Shown here: positions 1-52,918 of the stretch, one piece after another
How positions within the stretch are numbered: position 1 is the stretch's first letter
Layout of the letters: the number at the start of each line of letters is the position of its first letter
Assembly: GCF_027596085.1 (NCBI RefSeq)
Contig: NC_072470.1
Location: 4,605,297 to 4,669,296 of the forward strand
Reading direction: 5' to 3'
From: Anoplopoma fimbria
Lineage: Eukaryota; Chordata; Actinopteri; Perciformes; Anoplopomatidae
Length of the DNA: 64,000 bases
Program-made: the position numbers and the translations under genes
The notes under the pieces: model-generated
What the model saw: the letters and a program-made list of their open reading frames with translations, nothing else
Told to the model about the DNA's origin: nothing
Databases searched by the model: none

Positions 1-300
1 CATATTTATATACACCGTTATTACAGCATGGAGATTTATGTCACTAAAAAAAAAAAAAAAACGAGAATTCATAATAAAAGAAAATCGGAAACATGTACAA
101 ATATAACAAATGCAAAATATATAGTTGTGAAAGAACTCTGCAAAAAAGCATTATAGTCTTTTGTGACTACTACATATATTGCATTGTATTGTTGTATCAC
201 TGCCCTACAGTTGTATGAATCACTGTCCTGTCATTATTATTATTATTAGACTTTCTTTTTATAGCAACTCCAACTGTCACACACAGGCTATCTTTGCATG

Positions 301-302
<2 letters not shown>

Positions 303-387
<85 letters not shown>
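303..387. repeat. (CA)n microsatellite, about 42 copies
   Basis: An uninterrupted CA dinucleotide run. It generates spurious open frames (poly-Thr-His and poly-Cys-Val) on both strands, which are not genes. Confidence 0.97.
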
Positions 388-388
<1 letters not shown>

Positions 389-567
389 CTTGTACTTCTA
401 TCTCTGTGAGGACACTCCCTGAGATAATGAATACCCTAACACCTTAACTAAACCATCACAACTAAATGCATGACCCTAACTTAAATCTGAACCTTGACCG
501 GCCAGAATGTCCTCACTTACACACACACACACACACACATTAGTTGATAACATTATCTAAAGGGAGC

Positions 568-568
<1 letters not shown>

Positions 569-661
<93 letters not shown>
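569..661. repeat. (TG)n microsatellite, about 46 copies
   Basis: An uninterrupted TG run about 180 bp from the upstream CA run. It is in opposite orientation, so the two tracts are complementary to each other. Confidence 0.97.
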
Positions 662-663
<2 letters not shown>

Positions 664-939
664 GTCATACATGGCAGCCCAAGAAATGTGACCTATCTGT
701 GGTGGTGCAGCTGTCACTCCCAACCTGAGGGAGTTGGAGGGTGAAGCAGTGAGATGGGGGAGAGAGAGAGAGAGAGACAGATAACATGAGCTGCTGTAAG
801 TACTAAAAAAGCTCAAAAGGTTTGTAAAGTGTATTTTTTTACTCAAATGTACTCAAATGTAGTTACTAAAGAACCAGCAGAGCAGAAGGCCTGAGTGGGT
901 GACATTTAGGGAAAAGGATGTCTCTCTGTGTCTCAGCAG

Positions 940-2014
940 CGTTCAGCGGTGGAGAAGCTGTTGAAAGGGACCATGGCAGCGGCTGTTAATGCTACATGAT
1001 CTGGAGCGGACTTACACCTTCAGCCTAAAGGACACGTAGAGACACTGGCTTTAGCAAAGGACGTGAGATGAAGTATTTTGCTCCATGGATCTTGTTACTT
1101 TAACTTGGACGTTGCGGGGATGTCCAAAGGGATTCCTTTGGTGTTTAATGGCGAAAGTGAGGTAAGATGCATTTCTTTCTATTATCGGGTAAAGTCTATT
1201 TAAAGCAACTCTTTTGGATCAGCATATCAGCAGGGATATCATAAATTAGCATATTCAGCAAATCCAAATGCTGATGATCAGTAACCGTGGCATTCTGTTT
1301 ATTGCTATTTGCTATTTTGAGTCCTAAAACCAAGGACAACAAAATTGCTGTGCTCCCATCATGAGGACAAAGACACACAAGCAGTCACTTATTTTGTTCC
1401 CAGGAAGAGCTACTCAGAAAAAAGTTGTTAAAGGTCATTGTGGGTAGGAGATGAAAGGCAAACCCAGGCCTTCAGTGTCAAAGTTCTACATTACATCATA
1501 CATTTTTATGACTTATAACATAACATGCTCCGAAACACCCCTGGCTATTTTTTCAATGTAAGACCACCAACCAGTAGCATCTTTGACACATGTTAAAATG
1601 GCTTCAGGTTTCAGGACACGCCTACTTAACGTCATGAGTTTTGTGGGACTTGCAAGAGACAGAAAAAGAGGCACTCAGTATGGCTCAAACTCAAAATGAA
1701 CTGGATCATACCCTTCCCATTATTCACTTATGACTATATCTGTTTTTGGTTTTTTTTTTACAAACAGTGTCTGTAATCAAGTACTGTATGGAAACATAAC
1801 TGGGATGTCATTCTAACTGATGTGCTCTGTTCATCACAGTCCCCAGTGCAACAGCCCGGGTCAAACATCCTCTGCACTCCCCGTGAGCCCAGAGGTATCG
1901 GAGGCAATGGAGTCCTTCAGAAGAGGCCTTCAATAACTGTCGCTGATCTTGAAAAACCCAATCAGTTACCAGATTAAAAAGGAGAGTCTGGAAAGAAGTC
2001 TGACAGAAATCAAG
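940..2014 (+). promoter_or_regulatory. speg 5' UTR, candidate non-coding first exon plus uORFs
   Basis: A strong donor (GAG|GTAAGA) follows position 1161 and a good acceptor precedes 1840, so a 5' exon ending at 1161 can splice to 1840-2384. Two upstream reading frames are visible. One is a short frame at 973-999 in strong context (ACCATGG). The other starts at ATG 1120, continues in phase across the predicted splice into 1840 and stops with TAA at 1975-1977, about 59 codons, ending 37 bases before the main ATG. Splicing is inferred. The 5' edge of the first exon is not visible. Whether the second frame is translated is unknown. Confidence 0.45.
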
Positions 2015-42883
<40,869 letters not shown>

Positions 42884-43496
42884 GAGGATGGTGAAAACGC
42901 AGCAACACACACATGAGTTTGCAGGGTTGGATCTGTCAGATCACACCTCTGTGAACCACCGCTGCATTAAAACATGTCAGCCCGACTAGAAGGGCAGAGG
43001 TCAGGGCACGGAGGACGAGCAGACCGCTGGATAAAACTTTAATATCCACAGAAAAGACAGGAGTCTACGTTTTATTTTGGGAGACTTCAACATTCAACGC
43101 TGAAGGGATTCTGAGATGAAACTAAACAAAAAGAGGAGACCTCCGTGACATGTTTATTGAAGTGAAGACGTTCAGAACTGCTCAGAAACTGTCCATCCTT
43201 TAAAAAGGACACAGGATGTTCTTTGATTTTCTTTGATTGCACAATTTCTCCGTCACCTTGTGTATTCTGAAAAGTGCACATTAATATTTGGCCTCCACTC
43301 TGCACGATCAACCTGGAACATGCGTATCATTAGCTTTTCTGTCACTAGATTTACTAGAAAACAACTCATGTGAATGTACCATGATTTAAGCTGCTAATTT
43401 ATTTTTTTTGCATTTAATTACACATTTTAAAACTCAAAACCAAAAATATTATTTTTTTTCTTGAAATTGTTTACTTTTTACATGTTAATTTATTTG

Positions 43497-43498
<2 letters not shown>

Positions 43499-43542
<44 letters not shown>
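43499..43542. repeat. (TG)n microsatellite
   Basis: About 22 TG copies in the speg 3' UTR region, followed by an imperfect GCGTGCGAG end. Confidence 0.95.
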
Positions 43543-43546
<4 letters not shown>

Positions 43547-43723
43547 CGAGAGCATTTTTTGAATCACTTTTTGAATTCTCATTGAGGCAAAAAAAAAAGG
43601 TTAAAAATAAGGAGCGTCTTTGTGATTGATGTTCAGATTCACACCGTTAAAATGAACTATTTTAGGGTGAGCTAGACATTTTTGGTACAACTTCTTTGTT
43701 CTGTGGTTGAAACTGAACTCTGT

Positions 43724-43729
43724 AATAAA
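43724..43729 (+). terminator. Candidate speg polyadenylation signal AATAAA
   Basis: Canonical hexamer about 840 nt after the speg stop codon. Confidence 0.45.
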
Positions 43730-44166
43730 TGAAAAGCAGTCTGTAATGTAGATTTTACATTAACAGTGGTAAATAGCTGTGGTTTCTCAGTATTGCCCAT
43801 CGGTTGGTCAGGTTGCTTAAATCATGATCACCCAGTCAGTGCCTAAATCGGATTGATATCCAAAATACTTCTCTTGTAAATGTGTCTCCATTGGTAATAA
43901 TTCACAATTGATGAATTCTTTGAACAAAGCAAACATTTGATTGCAATATTTAGACTTCACATCAACACAGATGTATTTAGATTCTTACATACATGCATAC
44001 ATACAGTACACACAGTCCTTGTAATAATAGAACGTCTTGTGTATTGCTCTTATCACAGTGTTCCTTTTTTGTATGAATTTGGACGTTTGAAGATTTATAA
44101 ATGTACCAATTTGCGGTGTTTATATGTGGGGAAAAAAGTTGAAGATGTTTTTATGAGAAGGTATGT

Positions 44167-44172
44167 AATAAA
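44167..44172 (+). terminator. Second candidate speg polyadenylation signal AATAAA
   Basis: Canonical hexamer about 1.28 kb after the speg stop, in a T-rich context. Confidence 0.4.
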
Positions 44173-45039
44173 CTATTGATACAATTGGGAAAAGTAACTT
44201 GCTTTTAAGCTCTGTTGAATACAGTTTTGGACTCGGGTTTCCGAATTTCTCCTGAATGCTTGAGTACTTTGATGGGATTTATATGCATTTATGCACTTTT
44301 ACACTTGAACACTATTATATAGTCTCTTCTTGTGTACAAAACTTTTTTATTTTTTGCTGTGGATCCCCGCAAAACCTCAAGACTCCTGCACGGTATGGAA
44401 ACCTCTTATCACAGCCAATATGGCTGGAGCAGTTTATTCAAACTCTTGAGTGTTTACTCCTATAATTTGCTTTCAAAAAGTCCAAACAATGCCAGTAGCC
44501 TCAATCCATTCCAGTGTACCGGTTCCAGGACGCTACTATTGTTAAATCCGGCTCTCTGTCATGCTTTACAGGCAGGCACACTTACAGAGCCAGCATTACA
44601 ATTAATTCAATTTAAAAAAAGGAGAAAGGTGAGATGTAGAGCTGGCGGAATAAAAGATAAGTTTGCAACAATAATATTCCTATTTATAGTTTGTGTCCTA
44701 ACAGTATAAGGTTGTGCAATATCACTGTTTACCGTGACACAATAGAAATGGCATCAGACATGTTGCAATTTAATATATCTGATTGTGTAGCATTAACATC
44801 AGAGACAAAGTTGCAAATCAATAAGCAGTACTGCTTTCTGGCAATGTTGCAAGTTTATTGCATATATGATTTTATCCATATTGCCCATTCTTGATACAAA
44901 AATTAAAGTGCATGACTCAATGCAAAAGAACAAAGGTGAAAACTGTGAAAAGGATGTTTGTGTATCCTTCCTGCACCAAACGACAACCTTTTTCTGCAAA
45001 GAAAACACCACAATAGGGAAGGAAAAACATCCCAATTCT

Positions 45040-45086
45040 TATTATATTCCTTTATTGATCCCCATGGGGGAATTCAAGTGTTGCAG
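45040..45086 (-). mobile_element. LINE (L2/Rex1-like) 3' end fragment, minus orientation
   Basis: On the minus strand it reads GCTGCTGCAACACTTGAATT, then CCCCCATGGGGATCAATAAA and an A/T-rich end. This conserved tail is found at the 3' ends of common fish non-LTR retrotransposons. Only the terminal part is recognisable; no reverse transcriptase was seen. The exact clade is uncertain. Confidence 0.6.
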
Positions 45087-45600
45087 CAGCTCAACTACAC
45101 AGACAATAAATACACATACTATACAACTACACAGACAATAAATACACATACTATACAACTACACAGACAATAAATACACATACTATACAACTACACAGAC
45201 AATAAATACACATACTATACAACTACACAGACAATAAATACACATACTATACAACTACACAGACACAGACAATAAATACACATACTATACAACTACACAT
45301 ACACAGACAATAAATACACATACTATACAACTACACAGACAATAAATACACATACTATACAACTACACATACACAGACAATAAATACACATACTATACAA
45401 CTACACAGACAATAAATACACATACTATACAACTACACAGACAATAAATACACATACTATACAACTACACAGACAATAAATACACATACTATACAACTAC
45501 ACAGACAATAAATACACATACTATACAACTACACAGACAATAAATACACATACTATACAACTACACAGACACAGACAATAAATACACATACTATACAACA
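45087..45600. repeat. Minisatellite, 32-bp unit, about 15 copies
   Basis: The unit starts ACAATAAATACACATACTAT and continues with ACAACTACACAG. Most copies are identical; a few carry an extra ACAGAC or ACATAC insertion, giving longer unit variants. It abuts the LINE tail, so it probably arose by expansion of sequence within that element. The repeats have no spacers of unique sequence, so it is not CRISPR-like. Confidence 0.95.
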
Positions 45601-46367
45601 AAATAAAAAATAGAACAGGAATAAAAACGTACAGTATATCCACATTTTCTAAGACAAAATATGACAAATAAAGGCAAAATATTTGCACAAAACCTCTTTA
45701 ATTTACAAACTATGAGACCCAAACTACAATAAAACAGCAATATCTTCCAAAACAGTCAATTTTAACCCTGCTAAAAAAAAAAAAAAAGCACTTGTGCGAC
45801 GGTCCCTGACTCCGGGCAGTTTCAAGGGAACCCAAACTGGGCGTTTCTTTACTGCTACTTCAAAAAAAAAGAAAAAAAAAAAGTTTTCACTAATATTAAC
45901 CATTACACAAGCACTAAAGTAGTGCGCAGCCAGATAAACACACATGCACCGGGCTACTTTAGAGTAACTTTGTAGCAGACTACTTCAAGGGACCGCAGCC
46001 AAACTCTCAGACCCCAGAAGAAGGAGTGTCTCTCTCGGCCTCTCCTCTCCTCTCTACTGCGCCACTTTAAGTCAAATGGGACGCCTTGAAACCTCCATGT
46101 TTGTATCTTGAAATTTGCCAGAAGAGTTGTGAGCACCATATTGAATCAAAGTTGCAATCTCCTTTACTTATGTTGGACAAAGTTGCAGACTTCCAAGCTT
46201 TGGGGACGGCTTCCTGCGTGGAGTGGCCGAGCAGTGAGGCTGCTTTGTTGCGATGCTTTCCGGGCCGCTGCGGCTTGGTGTTTGTTCATGTTGAGTTTCT
46301 TTTTTTAATGCACAATCTGTAAGTTTAAAAGTGTGAGATCAGCACTCTGGACCAGACCTTGCATGTG

Positions 46368-49300
46368 ATGGACAACCCGTCCTCAATAATCACCCAAGTC
46401 AGCCGGGATGAAGAGGGCACTAAAGGAGAGAGGGGTAAGTCTTTTATTGTTTTGTTTAAAAAAAAAAAAACCAAAAAAAAAAAAAAAAAAAAAGAAAAAG
46501 TTTTGCAGCTCAGTGAGTCAGAGTTCACTCACAGTGATCTGCTCTGCAAAAACAACCTCTGCACACTAACAAACACAACAAAGTGGAGTGAGAAGCAGTA
46601 AAGCTGTCACAGTTCCTCTCTTTGCATAGATTATGGCTGAGGCCCTTCAGCCTGTGATGAAAGTTAAGGAAATGACGTACCAATGCTTTCATTAAGGCAG
46701 CTTTAATGTTGTAATTAAAGCACACAGCCACTACAACCCACACTAGTGTATTCTAGTGTGTGATACTGTGTTTTCATATCCTCATATCTCTTCTATCTCA
46801 CTGTCATGGCTCTTGAGGGATGTTTATTCTACAACAGTGGCCCTCTGTTTCCCTCCTAACTTAATGACTGTTCTGTGAAATTGTGATTTTTTTTTCCCCC
46901 TCGATGCACCACTAACTTTATCAGTGATGTGCTCACCAGTTTGCACTTGCCAAAACCAGTGAGGTGATGTAAATGCAGGTTACTGAGTAATCTTGGTGAC
47001 CTGTCAGTCATCATCCCTGAGAAAGAGGGCCAATGTCTGGTGTCACGTTCACATCTGAGTCGTTCCTGGAGTTAAACACTTCCTATTGCATGCGTACGGT
47101 GCAGACAAAGATGTCAGAGGCGTGTGATCAGTGGCTGAAACGTCAAGCCGGGGCCTTCCTGTGAATGTGTAGTAGTGTAATCTTTTACATAACCTTGTCC
47201 TCACACATGCTTCCTCACTGTGGCAAACAGCATGTTTACTCTGTCCCGCCTAAAGCCATTCAGACATCATGGTCACCGGATAGCTTGTTAGCTTTTCAAA
47301 TCCTAAGAACTCTTTTAGTTTCAGTTTCTCTGCAGTTTAGAGGATCTTTACAGTTCTTGTTCCTCACTGAGAAACACACCGTGCCTCCAAAAACCACAAA
47401 AGTACTGAGGCTGTAGTGTCAGCTCTGTGGTTTAAAGGGTTATAAATTGGCACGGAAGTCAAACTTTAGATTAAATGTAGGCCTACAGTTGTAAAGAAAA
47501 AAAAGAAAATAAGTCTACAAATGAATTACATGTCATGCCAGGCCATCTTTGATGTGGTAAGTGAATGTTTCACAACTTCTCAAGGTGTTGCCTAATAAGC
47601 TGACAGTCATTTGAGATCTTTACGACTGATTATGGCTGTTTTTAAATGCATCTTTTTTTATAAACAAGCGGTGTTGAAATCCAACAATTCCTTTTATAAT
47701 CCTTTTGGAATGCAATCCATTAATGACAGAACACAAAACTATTCTGCGCTCTTATTTACATGATAACCTGACTAGACAACTATAACTGCATTGCAAGTTA
47801 ATGTGAATTTTGGGGCCAGAAAAAGTGTGATGGTCACTGTTGTTACTAGACGGCTACCTTTTCAGATTTGTTTTACTAATTAGATTATCTTGGTCTCATT
47901 GTCTCAGAGTGATAAATAAGAGAGAGAGAGAGAATGCAAAAATACTTGCACAATCACGGGTTAGCCTTTGGTTTGTTTGTTATTTGCCACCCATCTATAA
48001 AAGGGCAGTACTATTCTGTTTGCTCTCAGGTCAATTCCTCATTTACCACTAATGATAGTGTTGGCGTCTGTAAGCAGGCCTCAAACCCTGCTGGTGCATG
48101 CTCACACATCAGCCTGTCAGTCAAAGAACAGGAGATCAGCTTCTTATTCATCAGAGGCCATCTGAACGATAAGTCTGCATGAAACTGTTCCTTCTCTGCT
48201 CACTTTCTTTAAAAAATATTCTTTAAAAAGTCTAATGACTTCACTCACAGATCTAAAAAAAAGTTTCATTATTCTGTTTTATTGGAGAGTTTTATTACAA
48301 CATGAAAGTCTTTGATTCACAGAAGTAAGACCTTTAAGAATAGTTGAATTCTTGTCACTGACAAATTAAAAAAGCTAAATCAGCTAAATCAATACAGTGT
48401 TTTCAATACGTTAGAGATCATAGCAGCCAAAGATAAAGGGCCCGCTCCACAATGTGACTAAAGTTCAGCTCTCAAGAGAGGCGGCGATTATTAAAAGTGT
48501 GAGCGTCAATTACAGGAAGTTATTCACACTGTCTGACTTCCAAATGGATCCAGATCATAAACATGATCTAATAGAGGCAAATAATCTAATCACGAGTGCA
48601 TGGAGTGTGAATTATTCTGCACTGATGTCACACAGTGATAACGCAGCATTTTGAATTATTCATTTTCAGTAAGTCACGAAACAGGAGATAACATGTTGAG
48701 GGAGGCTTCTCTGTTTCAGGAATTAGGTTTTTGTTCCAAGCAGAGCTGCATTGAATCATCTGGTGTTTTTATAAATGACAAATTAGACTTCATCTTAAGC
48801 CGATACATGCTTTTCTTTTGGCCTTACAGAAGTGTTAACATCGGTCTAGTTAAGATGAAAAGCAGCTTGAAATGAAATGTTTTTGCCCTGAGCAGATTTT
48901 AAAGACGTTACCCACAAATATACATCAGAGGGTTGTTTCATCCTGGTTTGAAGCCAGATGTGTCGGAGGCCTGTTGAAAACCACCAACTTAAAAAAACTG
49001 CAAAATTAGCTGCTACTTCTTAAACAACTGTGTATCTATGGCACTATTATTTGTTGAATTGGGACAATGTATATATTAATTAAAAAGAATTCTAGCATTG
49101 TACCCTTTTTAAACGATTGTCTGCCTTAGACGTAGATGAGATCATGGTAAGAATCCAGAAGTTTGATGCACTTTAACGACACTAACACTGAAGATGGGTG
49201 CTGTGTTTTTCACTGTATGGCACATTGCACTGTTAAATGTAATAACCTTTATTGTTGCTTTGGTGCAAGTGTTAAAAACATCAAATTAAATGGCAAAAAT

Positions 49301-52300
49301 AGAGTAAATTTGAAATAGATCTGAGAAAGTTTGAGAAATACAGATTACCTCAAGACTAAATAACTCAAAGCTTTAGTGTGAAGGTCAGCATCTGGAAACA
49401 TGTGATCGTAGTGTTTGGAAATGCTCACATGATTGATCACCGACTTTGTTGATGATTGTTTCATTATAGTTTCAAGCAAAGATTCCAAGTTTAGTTTGGT
49501 TCCAGCTTCTAAAACGTGAGGATTTGCTGCCTGATGATGACATTAATAAAATGAATGGATAGTGAATGGATCAATCAAGAAAATAACCATAAACAATAGT
49601 TGTGGCCCTAAAAAATGTGGAATAATTTGTGAGCAGAAGTGTAATTCTTTACAGTGCATGTGACCTGCATTCAAAACCTTTTATTTTTATTTTTATTTTA
49701 ATTTTTTAAGAATGACACAATGAACATTGTTTATGCTGCTATGGAATGAAATGAGCTGAAAGTTCCCGTTTACTGAGGCCGTAAATACAGTGCAGACTCT
49801 CCGTCGTCTTCATAATGCCCCTTTTTCTGACTTTGAGCTCGCTCTGTGTTGTGCGGTCAGCGCTTAGTTATTCATTTCTATTCTGGTAAGGAAGAACATG
49901 AATATTGAAGCTAACGCAGACTAGAGGGAGCAAATGAGGACGAGGGAGCGAAGGCTGGAAGTTCTATGGACACGAGGGAGGGAGTGAGGGCACAAGGGAG
50001 TGAAAAGGGAAAGAAAGCATTGAATAGCATAATTAATGAGGACATGAGGGAGTAAATAAGGTCATTAGGCACTGAGTAAGATTAATTTCACAGCTAAGAT
50101 GTGACAAATTTACAAATCATCTGTTGCTTAAATTCTTAGTTTTGTTGGTAAATGGAGAATAATCTGCCATAAATTAAGATTACCTTCTCTTATTTGAGCA
50201 TAAATGTCTGTTTTAATTCATAAATTGACGTGAATGAATTGAACACCTGCCTATAAACGAGCTAAAGCATAAACTAAATGAATAGTATGACAAGGCTGCT
50301 CCTGCTACACTGAAACACGATGGCAAGCGGCTTCCTCCGCTGATATCCGTCTGTTTCCTCTTCCTGTTTTGGCCCGAGCTCCTCAAAGGCCGACGGAGGG
50401 TCAGACGGAGTTTGAATCCACAAATGGAGTAGGAGGGAATGAAAGAGGGGCGAGAGAGATGCACAACAGAGGTTTGTGTGTTGGTAACACAGTCACGTCC
50501 GGACTCACAGAGAGAGGGAGCATGGAGCATAAAGAGGCCGAAACAAAGTGTAATGCGAGACAGAAAAGTGTGGAGGAGAGTTAGTGAGAGATTTATGGGA
50601 CACGGAAATGGACCAAGTGGAGTTTTGGTCCATTTCCGTGGGAAACCCAAAAGCAGTTTTTCTAACTAAATCAACTGAACAAAGTCAAACCTAAATCCCT
50701 GATCCCACGTTAAAGCGTCTTCCTCTGAGACGTTATCACTGTCAGCCTGTTAACCTGCTGACCTTTCAGGATAAAGACATAAGGGTAAAGTCGTTGCCAT
50801 AAAAATAAAAAATTTTAAAATCCAATTAAAGAGGAGAACATTTCTTTTGCTTTATACCTGTTGAGCTGTTCAGGTGCACAGTTCCTCCTAGGTCACGCCA
50901 CAGTGAGTTTCAGAGATGAATGTGTGAAACTAAACCTCATTCACTTATATTATGTAATTTAGATAAACGTCCAGAGGCTGAGAAATCTATGTCTGATGCT
51001 TTGAGTCGTACGCGTTCAGCACCGTACTGTACCTTAGCTTTTACGTAATCTAGATGCTTTAAATCTGCTTTTACAGGTGTTGTTGTTTGAAAGAATTAAT
51101 AAAAAACAAATGTCTTAATTTGTACCTTAACAACCCACTTTGGTTTGAATAAGAGCAGCTTGTTTGCATAGTAATTTCATTTTAAGTTTCGTGAGTGTAC
51201 GTGCATTTTATTGTTTTAAACAGCTGTCAATGGGTAACTTTTATTTTGTAGACCGGTCTCACTTCCTGTTAACTGTTGTGTACAGTGTTTATCATTATTT
51301 CTGTTGTGGTTACATTATATGCAAACTTTAAAAAGGCATATCTTGATTTCTAAAAAAAAGGAATAGAAGATAACATTGTAACGAGCAGAGGACTTATCAT
51401 GTTTTGTGCGTTGTGCTAAATTCTGACGTCGGTTTTTATGAATTCCCCGTCCTCATGATGTGCTTATGATGCCTTTAGTGCGCTGTTAAAGTGCTGAAGG
51501 TTCATTGGTGATGTTTGGGGCTGTTTGCTGCTGACATCGGAGCGTTACGCAACAGCTCCTGGCAGAGACGTGCGTCTCCAGGAGGGTTTGTGCACATGAC
51601 TAAAGTATGAGGGAAGCTGCTGGATGTTCTCTGTACCGTCGTCATACATTCACATTCCTCAGTGTGAGAGTTATTATACCAAAAATACAGTTATCATAGC
51701 TTCATTTTTTTTTTTTTTTAAAGCAAGAAATCATGGCAGGATTTATGTCAGAGTTTCAAGAGTTTGCTGCTGATTGTTAAGGTTTTTTTTTACCTTAACT
51801 TTTTACATTTTAAATAATAAATAACTCTTTTAATCTATAAATTGCAACAAATTCAATCAGCTCTAGCTTCTGAAATGAGAGGATTTGCTATTTTTGATCA
51901 TATGTGATCACAAACTGCATATCTTTGGGTTTTGCTTGAATACAACAATGAATTTGAAGATGCATCCTCATAGTTATCCTAATAACAAGGTTTTGGAGAA
52001 GCAACATGTGCGAGGTATTCCCAAAGAGAATGCAGCTTGGTGATCTTCTTCTTCTTCTTCTTCTTCTTCTTCTTCTTCTTCTTCTTCTTCTTCTTCTTCT
52101 TCTTCTTCCTCTTCCTCTGCAGGTTCCTCGCCCTCTCTGTCCTCCAAGAAGCCCCGGAGTGGAGGCCTGTTCTCCAGCCTCTTCTGCTGCCTGTGTCGGG
52201 ACCAGCCAGAACCCCCGCCCGTCAACAACAACGCCCCTCTGCTGGTGGAAGAGAACGGAACCGTCTCCAAGGTGTGTTTACCTCCGTCTGACCGGTTGCA

Positions 52301-52847
52301 TTTTTGTCCTGTTTTGACATCACTGGAAAGATAACAATCTGTGTTAAACAGGTCAGGGGAAAAAAAAGATTTATCTGCTTTTGTCATCTCTCAAATACTG
52401 TTTATATATTTCCTATTGCTGTATTTTGCTTTGTCCTGGTTCAAATGCATATTGTGTGTGTTTCTTTTAGATCCAGGTGAAGCCACTGCTGCCTCCAGTG
52501 AAGTCTAAAGACTCTGGAAAGATCTGTGTGGTTATAGATCTGGACGAGACGTTAGTTCACAGCTCCTTCAAGGTGAGGAGAAAATATTGTTTCTTTTATT
52601 ACAAACGGATGTGTGCAAGTCCAGCAGAGCGTGTACATCCTGCAGGAAAGTTATGATTTTGGGCTGTAAAGCACAAAGTCACAGCCTGTGATCACATTAC
52701 GTCATGAGATGGGGATGTTGGGTAATTTAAACAATCTACAGTTCCACATCTGGTTGTTGTTTGCTCTGACGGTGACACTTCTGTCATCGCTGGCAAAATG
52801 CTAAACGATCTGGTTCCCAAACCCAAATAAACAGTCACACTGCTCCA

Positions 52848-52918
<71 letters not shown>

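Larger units (their letters stand above)
1..940. other. Upstream intergenic DNA with microsatellites
   Basis: No coding region is recognisable. The stretch is AT-rich and carries a (CA)n run at 303-387, a short (CA)n at 519-539, a (GT)n run at 569-661 and an (AG)n run at about 761-776. The speg promoter probably lies in the right part of this stretch, but I see no clear TATA box or CpG island that fixes a start site. Confidence 0.6.
42884..44190 (+). other. speg 3' UTR region
   Basis: Non-coding, AT-rich sequence after the stop with a (GT)n run at 43499-43542. Two AATAAA signals (43724-43729 and 44167-44172) give possible ends near 43.75 or 44.19 kb. Which one is used cannot be told from sequence. 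Confidence 0.6.
44191..46367. other. speg-ctdsp1 intergenic region and ctdsp1 5' flank
   Basis: No coding region is recognisable. The middle holds a LINE 3'-end fragment and a 32-bp minisatellite (45040-45600). The right part (about 45950-46367) is less AT-rich, with CT-rich blocks, and probably contains the ctdsp1 promoter and 5' UTR. No TATA box is evident. Confidence 0.6.
46435..52122 (+). other. ctdsp1 intron 1 (5.7 kb)
   Basis: No exon or gene is recognisable. Contents: an A-rich tract at 46457-46500, two copies of a dispersed fish repeat (49440-49610, 51838-51935), a GA-rich zone with repeated GAGGGAG blocks (49920-50060), a perfect hairpin at 50601-50640 and a (TTC)n run at the right end. 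Confidence 0.65.

Noticed and set aside
197..846. Open frames of repeated Cys-Val or His-Thr
   Set aside because: They are translations of CA/TG microsatellites. The same applies at 23073-23297 and 52692-52916.
45087..45600. Regular tandem array considered as CRISPR-like
   Set aside because: Units are directly adjacent without unique spacers, in a vertebrate genome and next to a LINE tail.
51974..52387. Minus-strand frame with a long poly-Glu run
   Set aside because: Antisense to ctdsp1 exon 2; the Glu run is the (TTC)n microsatellite.
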